The notes beneath the pieces are model-generated. The model was not told the DNA's origin. It saw nothing but the letters and a program-made list of their open reading frames with translations, and did not search any database. A stretch of 64,000 nt of DNA, from NCBI GenBank assembly GCA_965198285.1, contig OZ240251.1:62001-126000 (forward strand), in the 5' to 3' direction. Of this stretch, positions 40,898 to 50,924 are shown one piece after another. The first letter of the stretch is position 1; each line of letters begins with the position of its first letter. The DNA comes from UBA11872 sp965198285. Lineage in GTDB: Bacteria; Chloroflexota; UBA11872. The translations under genes were made by a program, and so were the position numbers.

Positions 40898-43218
40898 GCG
40901 GCCGGCTCGCACATCGGAAGGTCCAACTCATCGCGATCGCGCAGCGGGAGCCCGGGCGGCACACAGCCGGTGAACTGATTGCCCGCCAGCACGATCTCCT
41001 CCAGGTTGGGCAAGTCGACCAGCCGGTCCAGGATGTCGCCGCTGAGCTGGTTGGACGAAAGGTCCAAGACTCGCAGCTGGGGCAGCCCGCCCATTCGGAA
41101 CGGGATCGGTCCCGTCAACTGATTGTTGCTGAGGTCGAGGATTTCAAGATCCCACTGAGTAAACGATGCGCCTGGGATCTGGCCATCCAGGCTGTTGTCC
41201 CGCAGTACCAGCACGCGCAGGGATGTTGTCCACGGAATCGCCTCGTGCAGTGCACCGCGCAGCCCCCGACCGCCGAGATCCAACTCGCGAACGCCAACGT
41301 AGGGTGGCTCCCCACCCAAGACCACGCCCTCCCACTCGGCCATCGGGCGCTCCGGACTCCAGTTCAGCGCCGCGCCGCCGACCAGGCTCTTCTGCAGTCG
41401 GATGAGATCCACACACTGCTCGACCAGCCATTCATTCACGTCCGGATCCGGCACCGCCCCGCCGGTCCGGCACGCCGCCTCGTCCTCCGGCCCCGGCACA
41501 TAGCGGCCACGCCTGGCACTCAAGACCGCGCCGTGGGGCGCGTGGCCTGCCGGCTCGGCCAACACGCGGATGTCCTTGCCCAAATTCCTGCCGTCGGCCG
41601 CCACCGTCGCCACGTTGTACGGGCCCTCGCCGCCCTCTCCGCCCGCCACCAGGGCGATTCGCGAGCCGTCCGGCGACCACGCGGCGGCTCGCACCCCGCT
41701 CCATTGAACGTGCAACAGGTCGGTCGTGCCGCCGGTCTCCAGGTTGACAACGAACGCCGCATGGATCGGGTTGGGCACAACGAGGATCCGCGACCCGTCG
41801 GGTGACCAGGCCACGATGTCAATCCAGGCATCCGCTGGGTCCTCGGGAAGGCGCATAAAGTCAAAGTAATATCGCCGCTCCGGTTTCCCCCACCCGGCGA
41901 TCTCACCCACCCGAGTCACACCCGTGCCATCGATTCCCACGGTATAGAGACCGACGCCGCCTGGTTCCGATCGCGCGTACGCCAGCCGCGTGCCGTCCGG
42001 CGACCAGGACGGCTCGCTGACCACGTCGGCGTCCAACTGTCGTGGCTTGGCGCCATCGGCGCCGACGACGTACAGCTGACGGCCATGGCGCTCAAGCTCG
42101 TACGGCCTGCGTTCCTGCTGTCGATACCGAACCACCGCCAGGTGCTCCCCGTCGGGCGACCACTGGGGCGGCCGCGGCACTAGGGCAAATCCGCGGTCTA
42201 GTACCGGCTGAATGTCGGTGCCGTCGGCTGCCATGGTCAACAGGCCCAGGCCGATCTGGAACCTCCGGGGATACAAAGGCCGCAGGAAATTGGACAGGTA
42301 CGCGATACGCCGCCCGTCCGGCGACCACGCGGGGTGGAAGTCATGGTTCGCGTTTGCGGTCAGCCGGCCCACGCCCGTGTGATTGAGCGGAACGGACACG
42401 AGTTCAAACGTGAAACGCTCCTCCCAATCGCGGGTGTTCACCCGGTCACCGGTTGCCGACTCAAAATACTTGGGAAAAATGCGGCACTCGGCGGAGACAA
42501 CGCTCATCCCGTCCGGGGCCACGGCAAAGGACGTCCGCGCGTTGCGCAAGCCGTCGGCGAGCCGCGCGACCCGCGCAATCGGCCGGAGCCGCCACCCGTC
42601 CGCGGTGACGCTGTAGATGTCCGCGCCGTACGTGAAGTACACCTCGGTGCCGTCCGGACTCCAGGCCACAACTTGCAAGTCAGACACCGGACCCCAGAGC
42701 GGAGCGGCACGGGAATGCTCCAGCCCCCCCCAGGGTCCATGTACGGCATGGCACTCGCCAAACGTTTCGGTGCCAACCCCTAGCACGATCTCCTCGGCAT
42801 CCAGCACGATGTATTCCACGCGCGGCGTTGGCGTGGGCGCCACGGGTGTCGGCGTCGGCTGGGCCGACCGCCGCGTGGGCGTTGGCAGCGCCGCCAGTGG
42901 CGTTGGCGTCGGTGTGACGACGCGCCGCGGCGTGGGGGTTGACCGAACGGCGGTACGTGTCGGCGTTGCCGGGGCGACAGTCGATGTGGGAGTTGGCCGG
43001 GCGACGCTCGGCGTTGGCATCGGTACCTCCACGCGTGGGGTGCGCGTCAGCGCTGCCGCCGTCGCCGTTGGCGTGGGTGCTCGCGTCCCCGCCGAGCCCA
43101 CCTCGTCCCGGCTCGGATCACAGCCGCTCGCGCCCCACACGCCCACCAGCATCAACAGCCCAATCAGCGCAACCGCGCACCGCCGAGGCAACCTGCCAGC
43201 CGTCCGCACCCCAGTCAT
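40894..43218 (-). CDS. Lipoprotein with TolB-like propeller and C-terminal LRRs (paralogue A)
   Basis: 774 residues: lipoprotein signal ending at Cys33 (GASGC), a Thr/Pro linker (about 40-135), a TolB/WD40-like propeller with repeated AWSPDG blocks (for example VVAWSPDGTEVYF, SWSPDGTRLAYAR), and a short C-terminal leucine-rich region of plant-type LRRs such as LRVLDLSSNQLSGDI. It ends with LAGNQFTGCVPPGLPLRDRD, almost shared with paralogue B. Likely surface-exposed, binding protein or glycan. It starts the second part of a minus-strand cluster of exported proteins. Confidence 0.75.
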   Translation of the reverse strand: MTGVRTAGRLPRRCAVALIGLLMLVGVWGASGCDPSRDEVGSAGTRAPTPTATAAALTRTPRVEVPMPTPSVARPTPTSTVAPATPTRTAVRSTPTPRRVVTPTPTPLAALPTPTRRSAQPTPTPVAPTPTPRVEYIVLDAEEIVLGVGTETFGECHAVHGPWGGLEHSRAAPLWGPVSDLQVVAWSPDGTEVYFTYGADIYSVTADGWRLRPIARVARLADGLRNARTSFAVAPDGMSVVSAECRIFPKYFESATGDRVNTRDWEERFTFELVSVPLNHTGVGRLTANANHDFHPAWSPDGRRIAYLSNFLRPLYPRRFQIGLGLLTMAADGTDIQPVLDRGFALVPRPPQWSPDGEHLAVVRYRQQERRPYELERHGRQLYVVGADGAKPRQLDADVVSEPSWSPDGTRLAYARSEPGGVGLYTVGIDGTGVTRVGEIAGWGKPERRYYFDFMRLPEDPADAWIDIVAWSPDGSRILVVPNPIHAAFVVNLETGGTTDLLHVQWSGVRAAAWSPDGSRIALVAGGEGGEGPYNVATVAADGRNLGKDIRVLAEPAGHAPHGAVLSARRGRYVPGPEDEAACRTGGAVPDPDVNEWLVEQCVDLIRLQKSLVGGAALNWSPERPMAEWEGVVLGGEPPYVGVRELDLGGRGLRGALHEAIPWTTSLRVLVLRDNSLDGQIPGASFTQWDLEILDLSNNQLTGPIPFRMGGLPQLRVLDLSSNQLSGDILDRLVDLPNLEEIVLAGNQFTGCVPPGLPLRDRDELDLPMCEPAA

Positions 43219-43363
43219 TGCGTCTGATAGAGCGCGTTTAGCGCCATGATGCCGCCTGGATGTGGCGCACAGTCCGGCTCACAAAGGCGGTTAGCGACAG
43301 ATGCCAGCTGCCCGCTCGGCGCAATGCCGGTGCGCAGCGCTTGGAATCGACGGCGGCGGCCCA

Positions 43364-45337
43364 TCACGTTGCCGGCTCGCAGGTCGGAAGGTCCAGGTCG
43401 TCGCGATCGCGGACCGGAAGCCCCGGCGGGACGCAGCCGGTGAACTGATTGCCCGCCAGCACGATTTCCTGCAAGTTGGGCAAGTCAGCGAGATCTCGCG
43501 GGATGTCGCCGCTGAGCCGATTCCACGAGACGTTCAGCGTGCGGAGCTTGGTCAGGTTGACCAGTTCCGACGGGATCGGTCCGGTCAACTGATTGGACCG
43601 AAGATTCAGGTGCTCAAGGTGGGAAAGCCCACCCAACTCGCCCGGAATACCGCCCCAGAGCGAATTGCCGCTGAGTTCCACAGTGCGTAGTCCAACAAGC
43701 CTCCCAAGTGCGAGCGGCAACCGTCCCCGGAAGCCATAATTCCGAAGGCTCAATGCCTCGACGCGCAGCGGACTTCCACCTATCTCAATGCCCTCCCAGT
43801 CGCTGATAGGGCGGTCAGCTGTCCAGGCGGGACTCAGGCCACGCTCCAGCGCCCGGTGTATCTCAGCTAAAGCGACGCAGTCCATCACCAAGTCGGGATT
43901 CGCATCTGGGTTCGGCACCACGACTCCCTCCCGACACGGCGCTGCGTCCATGACCGTGGGGTTGAGCGGCCGCCACTGGATTCTTGGGTCGAGCGACTCG
44001 TGCTTCTCGGCCAGCACCTCGACATCAGTACCGTCCGCCGTGACGGTTGCGACGATGTCCGGTCCGCGCAAAGTCGACGCGCGTGCGACCAATGCGATTC
44101 GCGAGCCGTCGGGCGACCACGCGGCAGCCAGGACGTCGCGAACGAAACTACTGTCTCCGGGGCTGCGCACAATCCTCAACTCCGTCGTCTGTCCGGTCTC
44201 CAGACTGACGACAATCGGTCGGGCCTCAGCGAAGGATCGGACGAGAATGCGGGACCCGTCCGGGGACCAGGCCACGGTGTCAATCCAGGCTTCCGTCGGC
44301 TTGGAGTCGAAGCGCGGGCCGCGCCACTGCGGGATACTCATTACTTGACGCTCGCCCGTGCCGTCGGACCGCACGGTGTAGAGCGCTACGCCGTTGGCGT
44401 CAGCGCGCGCGTAGGCCAGCCGCTGGCCGTCCGGCGACCAGGATGGCCCGCTAACCACGTCAGCGATCAGCCGTCGCGGCTCAGCACCGTCGGCGCCTAC
44501 GACGTAGAGTTCACGGCCGATCTGGCTGACCATTTCAGCAAACCCGACGCGGTCTATCTGATACCGGATCACGGCCAATTGCCGGCCGTCGGGCGACCAT
44601 TGGGGCGGCTGGTGCAGCAATGCGAAGTCTTCGCCAAGCACCTGCCGAACGTCGGTGCCATCGGACGCCATGGTGAACAGACTCAGCCGCGAGGCGCCGG
44701 TATCAACGTCGGTCCGGCCGGTATCGGAGAGGAACGCGATCCGACCACCCTCCGGCGACCAAGCCGGATATGCCTCCACGGTCTCGGACTCCGTGAGCCG
44801 CTCCACCCTTCGGCCGTCACGCGAGACGCGGAGGAGCTCGAAGCCAAAGAGGTCAGCTTGGCGAACCTTTTTTGTTCCGTCCGACCCGATGTGCGTCTCC
44901 GGAAGTCGGCAGCCTGCGTAGACAAGATGGATCCCATCAGGAGCCACGGCAAAGGACGTCGACCCCGCGATCTCCCGCCTGTTGACGGCCGCGTCCGGTC
45001 TCGCGGCGGTGGCAATCAACCACCGCCGCCACCCGTTCGCAGTGACGCCGTGCAGGTCCCCTCGATCCGTGAAGTACAACTCCGACCCATCTGGACTCCA
45101 CGCCACGAAGTCATAGTCATGACGCGGTCCCCAACGATTGAGGCTACTGTCGGTACACGCGCTAAAGTCCAGTCCGTAGTGCGCCGGGCGGGACAGTACC
45201 TCGTTGTGCACACCGACGTCGGGCGCGCCCCAGCCAACGAGCCGACAAACACCCAGCCCCCCACCTACCACCACAAGCAGGGCAACAAGCATCTCACCCC
45301 AAGGCCCGCGTAATTTGCCGAGCACCTGCGATCCCAT
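43364..45337 (-). CDS. Exported TolB-like propeller + LRR protein (paralogue B)
   Basis: 657 residues. A hydrophobic N-terminal segment (MLVALLVVVGGGLGVCRLVG) anchors or exports the protein; a clear lipobox is not seen. Propeller repeats such as FVAWSPDGSELYF, SWSPDGQRLAYARADA and AAWSPDGSRIALVA are followed by LRRs (LRTVELSGNSLWGGIPGEL) and the same terminal block as paralogue A. There is no Thr/Pro linker. Its ATG overlaps the stop of the FN3 gene by one base (TAATG), so it is coupled to it. Confidence 0.75.
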   Translation of the reverse strand: MGSQVLGKLRGPWGEMLVALLVVVGGGLGVCRLVGWGAPDVGVHNEVLSRPAHYGLDFSACTDSSLNRWGPRHDYDFVAWSPDGSELYFTDRGDLHGVTANGWRRWLIATAARPDAAVNRREIAGSTSFAVAPDGIHLVYAGCRLPETHIGSDGTKKVRQADLFGFELLRVSRDGRRVERLTESETVEAYPAWSPEGGRIAFLSDTGRTDVDTGASRLSLFTMASDGTDVRQVLGEDFALLHQPPQWSPDGRQLAVIRYQIDRVGFAEMVSQIGRELYVVGADGAEPRRLIADVVSGPSWSPDGQRLAYARADANGVALYTVRSDGTGERQVMSIPQWRGPRFDSKPTEAWIDTVAWSPDGSRILVRSFAEARPIVVSLETGQTTELRIVRSPGDSSFVRDVLAAAWSPDGSRIALVARASTLRGPDIVATVTADGTDVEVLAEKHESLDPRIQWRPLNPTVMDAAPCREGVVVPNPDANPDLVMDCVALAEIHRALERGLSPAWTADRPISDWEGIEIGGSPLRVEALSLRNYGFRGRLPLALGRLVGLRTVELSGNSLWGGIPGELGGLSHLEHLNLRSNQLTGPIPSELVNLTKLRTLNVSWNRLSGDIPRDLADLPNLQEIVLAGNQFTGCVPPGLPVRDRDDLDLPTCEPAT

Positions 45338-48144
45338 TAGCGTGTCTGATACAGCGCGTACAATGCTGCAATGTCCGCTTGGTAAGGTGAACAATCCCCA
45401 GGATCCACGACCGTGTTTACGACCGACGAAACGTTATCCTCAGAGTGTCCTGAATATTCCTTAGCGCCTTCAGTGATTCCTGGTGCAGTTCCGCCGATCC
45501 CCAAGGCGTGGCCAGCCTCGTGCAGAAACGACTTGTAAGCGCTATTTAGGGCATTGTTCAAGGTGACGCTGCCGCACTTATTGAACATCCCCAAGTCACT
45601 CCAACGCAGCAGTGGATCGGTTTTAAAGAACGACCTTCGGATAAAGATATCTCCCGAAATATGACGGTCGACATACCGATTGCCTTGCTTCTTTGAAAGG
45701 ACGTAGGGGTCGTAGCACATTGGCACCTTCACATCGCTAGGTTTCCATACAACACTGCCGTCTGGATAGGAGATTTTCTTGTACCAACAGCGCGTCCGAT
45801 GCCCTATATGCGAAGCAATCTCCGGAAACACCTCCTCCGAGATCAAATACCCTTCCACGCCGTGAACATCATCGAGCATCTTGATCTCGGTGGCTGCCAA
45901 ATCGTCACGGCGAAGTCTGACCACACGTTCACGAATCGTGGTATCTATGAAGGCTTCAACGAGATCTATCAAGAGCTCCTTGCTAAAACCGCCGAACACG
46001 GGGTGCGTCTCCAAATAGTCGTAGTGTTCTCGGATCAAGCTAGCTGCCGTGTGGTAATCGGTGCATGGGTCGGTAATCCGCTCGATTCGAATAAGATCCC
46101 TGGTGACCGCAGCCTGCCACCTGTCAAATGCCTCTGTGATGAGGCTAGTCCAGGAGTCAAGCCTGTAGTCAAGAAAAAATGTCGTTGTGCATATCTTGTA
46201 CGTGAAGGCCGTGCCTTGAATCCTGCTGGTGACTGGTACCCCCGCCACTCGGCTATTGTCGGGAATTGGCTGGTCGGACACCCAGGCATACGCATTCCTG
46301 GCGGCGAACACCCAGGTGTGATCCTCGGATGAATCTGACGGCCCAGGGTGTCGGTAGACGAGCTGTATGCCATAAACAGCATTGGCATCCAGATTCCGAA
46401 TTGTATGTGGACTTACCTTATTCACTTCCGGGTCACCAGTAAACACGAAGTATCCCTCAGTTCGCGGCGATTTGGAATAGTCAGTTCCTGACTTACGATA
46501 ACGAAGATCGTACTTTCCGTTGCTATACGAACTGCCCAGGATGCTGCCTACTGAGTCCCATTTGACTCTCACGGCCTCTGGGCCCAGTCTCTTGGTTGTT
46601 GCCTGCGTGATCGGCGTATCGATGATGATGATCATGTCACTGTTGTGGGTTACGGAAGTGCCCGTCTTTCTCGCCGTCACCCTCAGGCCAAACGCCTTAT
46701 GGTTGCCTAGGCCGACTTTCGGCGTAGTGCCATAAATGTCGTCAAGGTCGATTACAAGATTAGTGCTCGATCCGGATGCAATGTCTTTGACGATTGTATA
46801 CGCGGGGCTGGAAGCGGTCGGGTCATGAGTTGCGGAAACCGTGTAGCCGGAAGCACCCGAGACGGGCGTCCAGCACAAGGTGATTTTCCGCCCCTCGTGC
46901 GGGGTGACGTCGAGATTTTGCGGCGCGCCCCACACAGTCTGATCTCCCGTCGTATATGGGCATTCGGGCGCAATGGGGTCCAGGACCACCGGTCTCAGTC
47001 CTGGATTGACTTCGACCATCGTCGTCGTCACCCGGTGATCGCTGGACCAGGCGCTGCAGCTGCTTTCGCCGTCGGGACCGTTGCAGGACTTGATCTTCAC
47101 GACGTAGGTCGTGCCGGCATCCCGGCCGGTCACGTTGGAGCGATGCGGCGGGCTCTTGCCAACCCAGATCGTCTGGCTCTCGTCCCAGCTCGACCCGCTC
47201 TGCCGCACCAGGATGCCGAAGCCCGTCAGAGCGGAGCCCCCAGTCTCCGCATGCGGGCTCCAGAGCACGCGGAAAGAATTTGCACCGATCTGGTCGGAGA
47301 GGATCGAATGCGGCGCCGTGGGCGCGCCAGGAGCCGGCGTGGCCGCCGTCGTGGTCGCCTCGAGGATAGCCGTCCACCACCCGCAACTGTCGGTGCCGTT
47401 GCACGCGTGAATGCGGAAGTTATAGGTGTTGCTGGGCTGCAGCCCGGTAAAGGTGTGGTTGTCCGTGACGCCGATGCTGGCCGCTTGGTCATACGGCGGC
47501 TGCGACACATCTTTGTGCCAGATCAGCAGCCCGTAGCCGGTCAGCGGCTCCCCGCCGTTGCCCGCCGGCGGCGACCACGTGATCTTGAATGACGTGGGCC
47601 CTCGCTCTGCGACTTGGACGTTTTGCACAATGCCGGGCGTCCCAACCCGCGCCACCGCCCCGGATGTCGCGCGCGCCGCGGCCCCCGACGCCGCGGGCGC
47701 CGGCCGCTCATCCGCCGGCACATAGTCCGGGATCGGCAGCACGGTGACGCCCTGGCTGGCCGACGCTGCGGCGGTGCTTGACCCAGAGCGGCGCACCTCG
47801 GCCGTGACGGTGCCGCCGTCCACCGCACAGGCATAGACGATGACCTTGAACGCGTGGGACGCCGTCCCCGTGACCAACTGCGTCTGTGAGGTCGTGCCGC
47901 AGCTGTCGATCCCGAGGGCAGCGGTGTCGCTCGACACGATGACCTCGTACGCCTCCGACGCGGTGAGGCTGTCCACCTCAACCGTGAATTGGTGAACAAT
48001 TGTATGGGTGATCCGGTCAACGAGGTCGACGAGCCGGATGGTGGGCCCGGCGCCTGCCTGGTCCTCAGTCGCCGTGCCTTCGTCTTCCTGGGCCGGGAGG
48101 GGCGCCTGGCTGGCGCGTGGCGTGAGGACCGGCGCGTCCATCAT
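45337..48144 (-). CDS. Fibronectin type III protein with C-terminal metzincin-like domain
   Basis: 935 residues with several FN3-type repeats (about 160-500: e.g. FKITWSPPAGNGGEPLTGYG, FRVLWSPHAETGGSALTGFG). The C-terminal ~250 residues look like a zinc protease: HEAGH at 875-879, then G882, but the usual third ligand position is replaced; about 18 residues later GHS (H900) and the terminal ADIAALYALYQ restore the metzincin end. No signal peptide is present at the annotated start and an in-frame stop lies just upstream, so the N-terminus may be incomplete. Coupled to paralogue B. Confidence 0.68.
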   Translation of the reverse strand: MMDAPVLTPRASQAPLPAQEDEGTATEDQAGAGPTIRLVDLVDRITHTIVHQFTVEVDSLTASEAYEVIVSSDTAALGIDSCGTTSQTQLVTGTASHAFKVIVYACAVDGGTVTAEVRRSGSSTAAASASQGVTVLPIPDYVPADERPAPAASGAAARATSGAVARVGTPGIVQNVQVAERGPTSFKITWSPPAGNGGEPLTGYGLLIWHKDVSQPPYDQAASIGVTDNHTFTGLQPSNTYNFRIHACNGTDSCGWWTAILEATTTAATPAPGAPTAPHSILSDQIGANSFRVLWSPHAETGGSALTGFGILVRQSGSSWDESQTIWVGKSPPHRSNVTGRDAGTTYVVKIKSCNGPDGESSCSAWSSDHRVTTTMVEVNPGLRPVVLDPIAPECPYTTGDQTVWGAPQNLDVTPHEGRKITLCWTPVSGASGYTVSATHDPTASSPAYTIVKDIASGSSTNLVIDLDDIYGTTPKVGLGNHKAFGLRVTARKTGTSVTHNSDMIIIIDTPITQATTKRLGPEAVRVKWDSVGSILGSSYSNGKYDLRYRKSGTDYSKSPRTEGYFVFTGDPEVNKVSPHTIRNLDANAVYGIQLVYRHPGPSDSSEDHTWVFAARNAYAWVSDQPIPDNSRVAGVPVTSRIQGTAFTYKICTTTFFLDYRLDSWTSLITEAFDRWQAAVTRDLIRIERITDPCTDYHTAASLIREHYDYLETHPVFGGFSKELLIDLVEAFIDTTIRERVVRLRRDDLAATEIKMLDDVHGVEGYLISEEVFPEIASHIGHRTRCWYKKISYPDGSVVWKPSDVKVPMCYDPYVLSKKQGNRYVDRHISGDIFIRRSFFKTDPLLRWSDLGMFNKCGSVTLNNALNSAYKSFLHEAGHALGIGGTAPGITEGAKEYSGHSEDNVSSVVNTVVDPGDCSPYQADIAALYALYQTR

Positions 48145-48547
48145 CGCGAGTTCTCACATACCGCTACCTCGGCATTGTGACACCGGTGACAAGAACACTC
48201 GCCCAAGCCGTTTTCAACCAAGGATGCCCCCCGCCACGGGTCCGCCGTCAGGTCTGTCGTCGTGCGATTCCGACACCGTCCTCTGTCCAGTGCCCGCCGG
48301 CAAGTGGGACACCGCGCGGTCGACGACGCGGACCAATAGCAGAAGAGCCGGAGGCCGTGCGCCCCGCCATCAGACGCCGGCGCCGACCGTGACCCACCGT
48401 CGTGATCCGGCTGGTCAGGTTGGCCAGGGTCTGGGTGTGCTCCGGGTAGCGATGGCCCCATGGCAGCGACCTACTGCCCCACGTGGCGTTTGAGCGATTG
48501 GCCTGCGCTTCGCCATAGTCAGGCTTGCGCTTTCTACGGATTCAGAC
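48145..48547. other. Gene-free stretch between divergent genes
   Basis: About 400 bases between the FN3-metzincin gene (minus) and the transporter gene (plus). I see no gene, RNA or repeat in it; both promoters should lie here. Frames present carry no recognisable protein. Confidence 0.5.
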
Positions 48548-49915
48548 GTGCAGAGCACCAAAGCCGTGATGTCGTACCGCGCGATGGCGGTCTTCTTCCT
48601 GCCGTTGGCGGCCGCGCAGGTGTTCCAGACGCTGCGCAATCCGGTGCTGGACGCCGGCATCTCGCGGGCGGTCGATCCGGAAACGTCGCTGGCCGCGTTC
48701 GCGATCGTGGCCAGCGTCATCCAGATCCTGAGCGCCTCTGGCACGGCGATTCAAAGCGCCTACCTGGTGCTGGTGCGAGGGCGCCAGTCATTCGCCGTGA
48801 TCCAGCGCTACATGTTCCTCTACATGGCAGTGATTACCTGCATCGGTGCGCTGTTCGCGATGCCCGGGATCGGCGAAGGCTTTTTCCGCTACGCGATGGG
48901 AACGCCGGAGGCCCTGCTTCCCGAGGTGATGGCCATGATGCGCATCTCGCTGGTCATCCCGCTCTTCAACCTGCTGCGCGTGTTCAACCTGGCCCAGCTT
49001 GCGCATCGACGGCGCTCGAACCTCATCTGGGTCGCGCCTGCCGTGGGTCAGGTGGTGTTGATGGCGCTTGGTCTGGGTGTAGTTCCCCAGCTTCCGGTTC
49101 CCGGCACCTACAGCGCCGCGGTGGTGTGGGTGATTGTGGCGGTGGTCGAGGGCGTGCTGGCCGTGCTGCTCGTCCGCCGGGTGGACCGCACGGCCCCCTA
49201 CGCGCCGGACCCGGAAGGCGAAGCGCCGCTGGACTTCCGCTACCTGACCGGGTTCCTGATCCCACTGATCATCACGCAGTTCGCCTTGACCATTGGCCAT
49301 CCAATGGTGAACGCCGGGCTGCTGCGATTGCCCAATCCAGAGGCCACGGTTGGAGCGTTCCGCATAGCCTTCAGCCTGGGCATGTTGCCACTGACCGCCA
49401 TGGCGGCACTGCGGCAAGTGGTGCTGGTGCTGGGGCGGGACGCTGATCAGCAGCGCCGCGCGCGACGCTTCGTGTACGGCGTGGGGCTGGCGATGGGAGG
49501 GTTGATGGCCCTGATTGCGTTTACGCCGCTCAGCCACGCGATCATTGCCGGGCTGGTGGGTGCGCCGGCGGCGCTGGTGCCCGACGCCATCGTGGCGCTG
49601 CAAATTCTTGCGGTGTTCCCGCTCCTCATGGCGGTGCGGCAGTTCTATCAGTCGATGACGATGAACCAGCGCAAGACGCGTCGGGTGGCAATGACCGCGT
49701 TCTCACGGCTGCTGATGATGGCGTCGTTCCTGTTCGTGCTGACCCCGGTGATGGGTTGGACAGGCGCGGGCGTGGGGGCCGCGGCCCGGATCGCGGCCAT
49801 GGGCACGGAGGCTCTGGCGGCCTACCTGGTCGGACGGCGTTTCGTCGGGATGGATCCAGCTACGCGGGAAACCGCCAGCAAGTCGGCGTCATCCGCGACG
49901 GTCCGCGCGAAGTAG
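48548..49915 (+). CDS. MATE/MVF-like multidrug or lipid transporter
   Basis: 455 residues, about 12 membrane segments. It is distantly MATE-like, with a PLAAAQVFQTLRNPVLDAG start and FPLLMAVRQFYQSMTMNQRKT in the second half, a pattern also seen in ANKH-type and MurJ-like exporters, so assignment is to the MATE/MVF superfamily only. GTG 48548 is used; ATG 48569 is an alternative. Its 3' end overlaps the convergent dehydrogenase gene by 27 bases. Confidence 0.75.
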   Translation: MQSTKAVMSYRAMAVFFLPLAAAQVFQTLRNPVLDAGISRAVDPETSLAAFAIVASVIQILSASGTAIQSAYLVLVRGRQSFAVIQRYMFLYMAVITCIGALFAMPGIGEGFFRYAMGTPEALLPEVMAMMRISLVIPLFNLLRVFNLAQLAHRRRSNLIWVAPAVGQVVLMALGLGVVPQLPVPGTYSAAVVWVIVAVVEGVLAVLLVRRVDRTAPYAPDPEGEAPLDFRYLTGFLIPLIITQFALTIGHPMVNAGLLRLPNPEATVGAFRIAFSLGMLPLTAMAALRQVVLVLGRDADQQRRARRFVYGVGLAMGGLMALIAFTPLSHAIIAGLVGAPAALVPDAIVALQILAVFPLLMAVRQFYQSMTMNQRKTRRVAMTAFSRLLMMASFLFVLTPVMGWTGAGVGAAARIAAMGTEALAAYLVGRRFVGMDPATRETASKSASSATVRAK

Positions 49916-50845
49916 GCGGATAAGTTCGGCGTTGCGGCGATCCAGGTCCTCGTCGCGTTGGTCCTGGGTCCAGGCGTAGAAGCCCTGCCCAGCGGCGGCC
50001 CCGGTGTGCCCGGACTCCACCGCCTCGTCGAGGGCCGTGGGCGGTCCCTCGATCCGACTGAGGTCAGCCGCCAGGTACCTGAAGATCTGGCGGTATACGT
50101 CCAATCCGGCCAGATCGGCCTGGCGGAACAGACCCATCACGGGCATGCGTCGCGCGATCGACCCGCGAACCGCTCGGTCGATTTCTTCGGCCGAAGCGAC
50201 GCCCTGCCCGACGAGGTCCATCGCCTCGCGCAGGAGGGCGAACTGCAACCGGTTGATCAGATAGCCGGGCAGCTCCCGTTCCAACACCACCGGCCACTTG
50301 TCCAGCCGCTCAAGCAGAGCTCGCACGGCTTTGATCGTGTCGGGGCTCGTCCTTGGCCCGGGTGCGACTTCAACCACGGGAATCAGGTGGGGCGGCAGGA
50401 TCCAGTGCGCCAGCGCCACCCGTTCAGGCCGCTGACAAGCCATCGCGATCTCGCTGATGGCCAGGCTGGAAGTGTTGGACAGCAGCAAGGCCGTAGGAGG
50501 GGCCGCACGGTCAAGCCGGACAAACACCCGGCGCTTGACGTCGAGGTCCTCCGCGACAGCCTCGAACACGACTTCCACGTCGGTCGCCGCGCTCTCAAGA
50601 TCAGGCGCCACGGTCAGCCGGTCGACGATCGACGGAATGTCGGAGGCCTCGATGCACCCGGCCTCCACCAGGTCATTCGCGTCGGCCGCGGCTTCGGCGA
50701 TGGCCACTTCGGCCCGACCCGGTTGCGCGTCATAGATGGCGACACTGAAACCGCCGCGCGCGGCCTCCAGGGCAATCCCGTGGCCCATGCGGCCCGCGCC
50801 GATCACGGCGGCGCGCGGACGGGCGCCGGACGACCGGATTGTCAT
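49889..50845 (-). CDS. 3-hydroxyacyl-CoA dehydrogenase-type oxidoreductase
   Basis: 318 residues. NAD motif IGAGRMGHGIALEAA (residues 15-29), then FEAVAEDLDVKRRVF and SNTSSLAISEI, and AHWILPPHLIPVVEVAPGP with the catalytic His region; the C-terminal part has LINRLQFALLREAMDLVGQG and GQGFYAW, all standard for short 3-hydroxyacyl-CoA (3-hydroxybutyryl-CoA) dehydrogenases. Related enzymes also act on L-gulonate or carnitine. It lacks the enoyl-CoA hydratase domain of FadB. Confidence 0.9.
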   Translation of the reverse strand: MTIRSSGARPRAAVIGAGRMGHGIALEAARGGFSVAIYDAQPGRAEVAIAEAAADANDLVEAGCIEASDIPSIVDRLTVAPDLESAATDVEVVFEAVAEDLDVKRRVFVRLDRAAPPTALLLSNTSSLAISEIAMACQRPERVALAHWILPPHLIPVVEVAPGPRTSPDTIKAVRALLERLDKWPVVLERELPGYLINRLQFALLREAMDLVGQGVASAEEIDRAVRGSIARRMPVMGLFRQADLAGLDVYRQIFRYLAADLSRIEGPPTALDEAVESGHTGAAAGQGFYAWTQDQRDEDLDRRNAELIRLLRADRRG

Positions 50846-50924
50846 ATGTGAACCGTCTTGGCGTTCATCCGAGTACAGCCCATAAGTCCGTATCCTTCGG
50901 CGATATACTGCCCGTTATTCAGCA

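Noticed and set aside
42830..43090. Regular short repeats that could look like a repeat array or CRISPR
   Set aside because: They encode the Thr/Pro linker (PTPT) of the lipoprotein at 40894-43218; no conserved repeat-spacer pattern.
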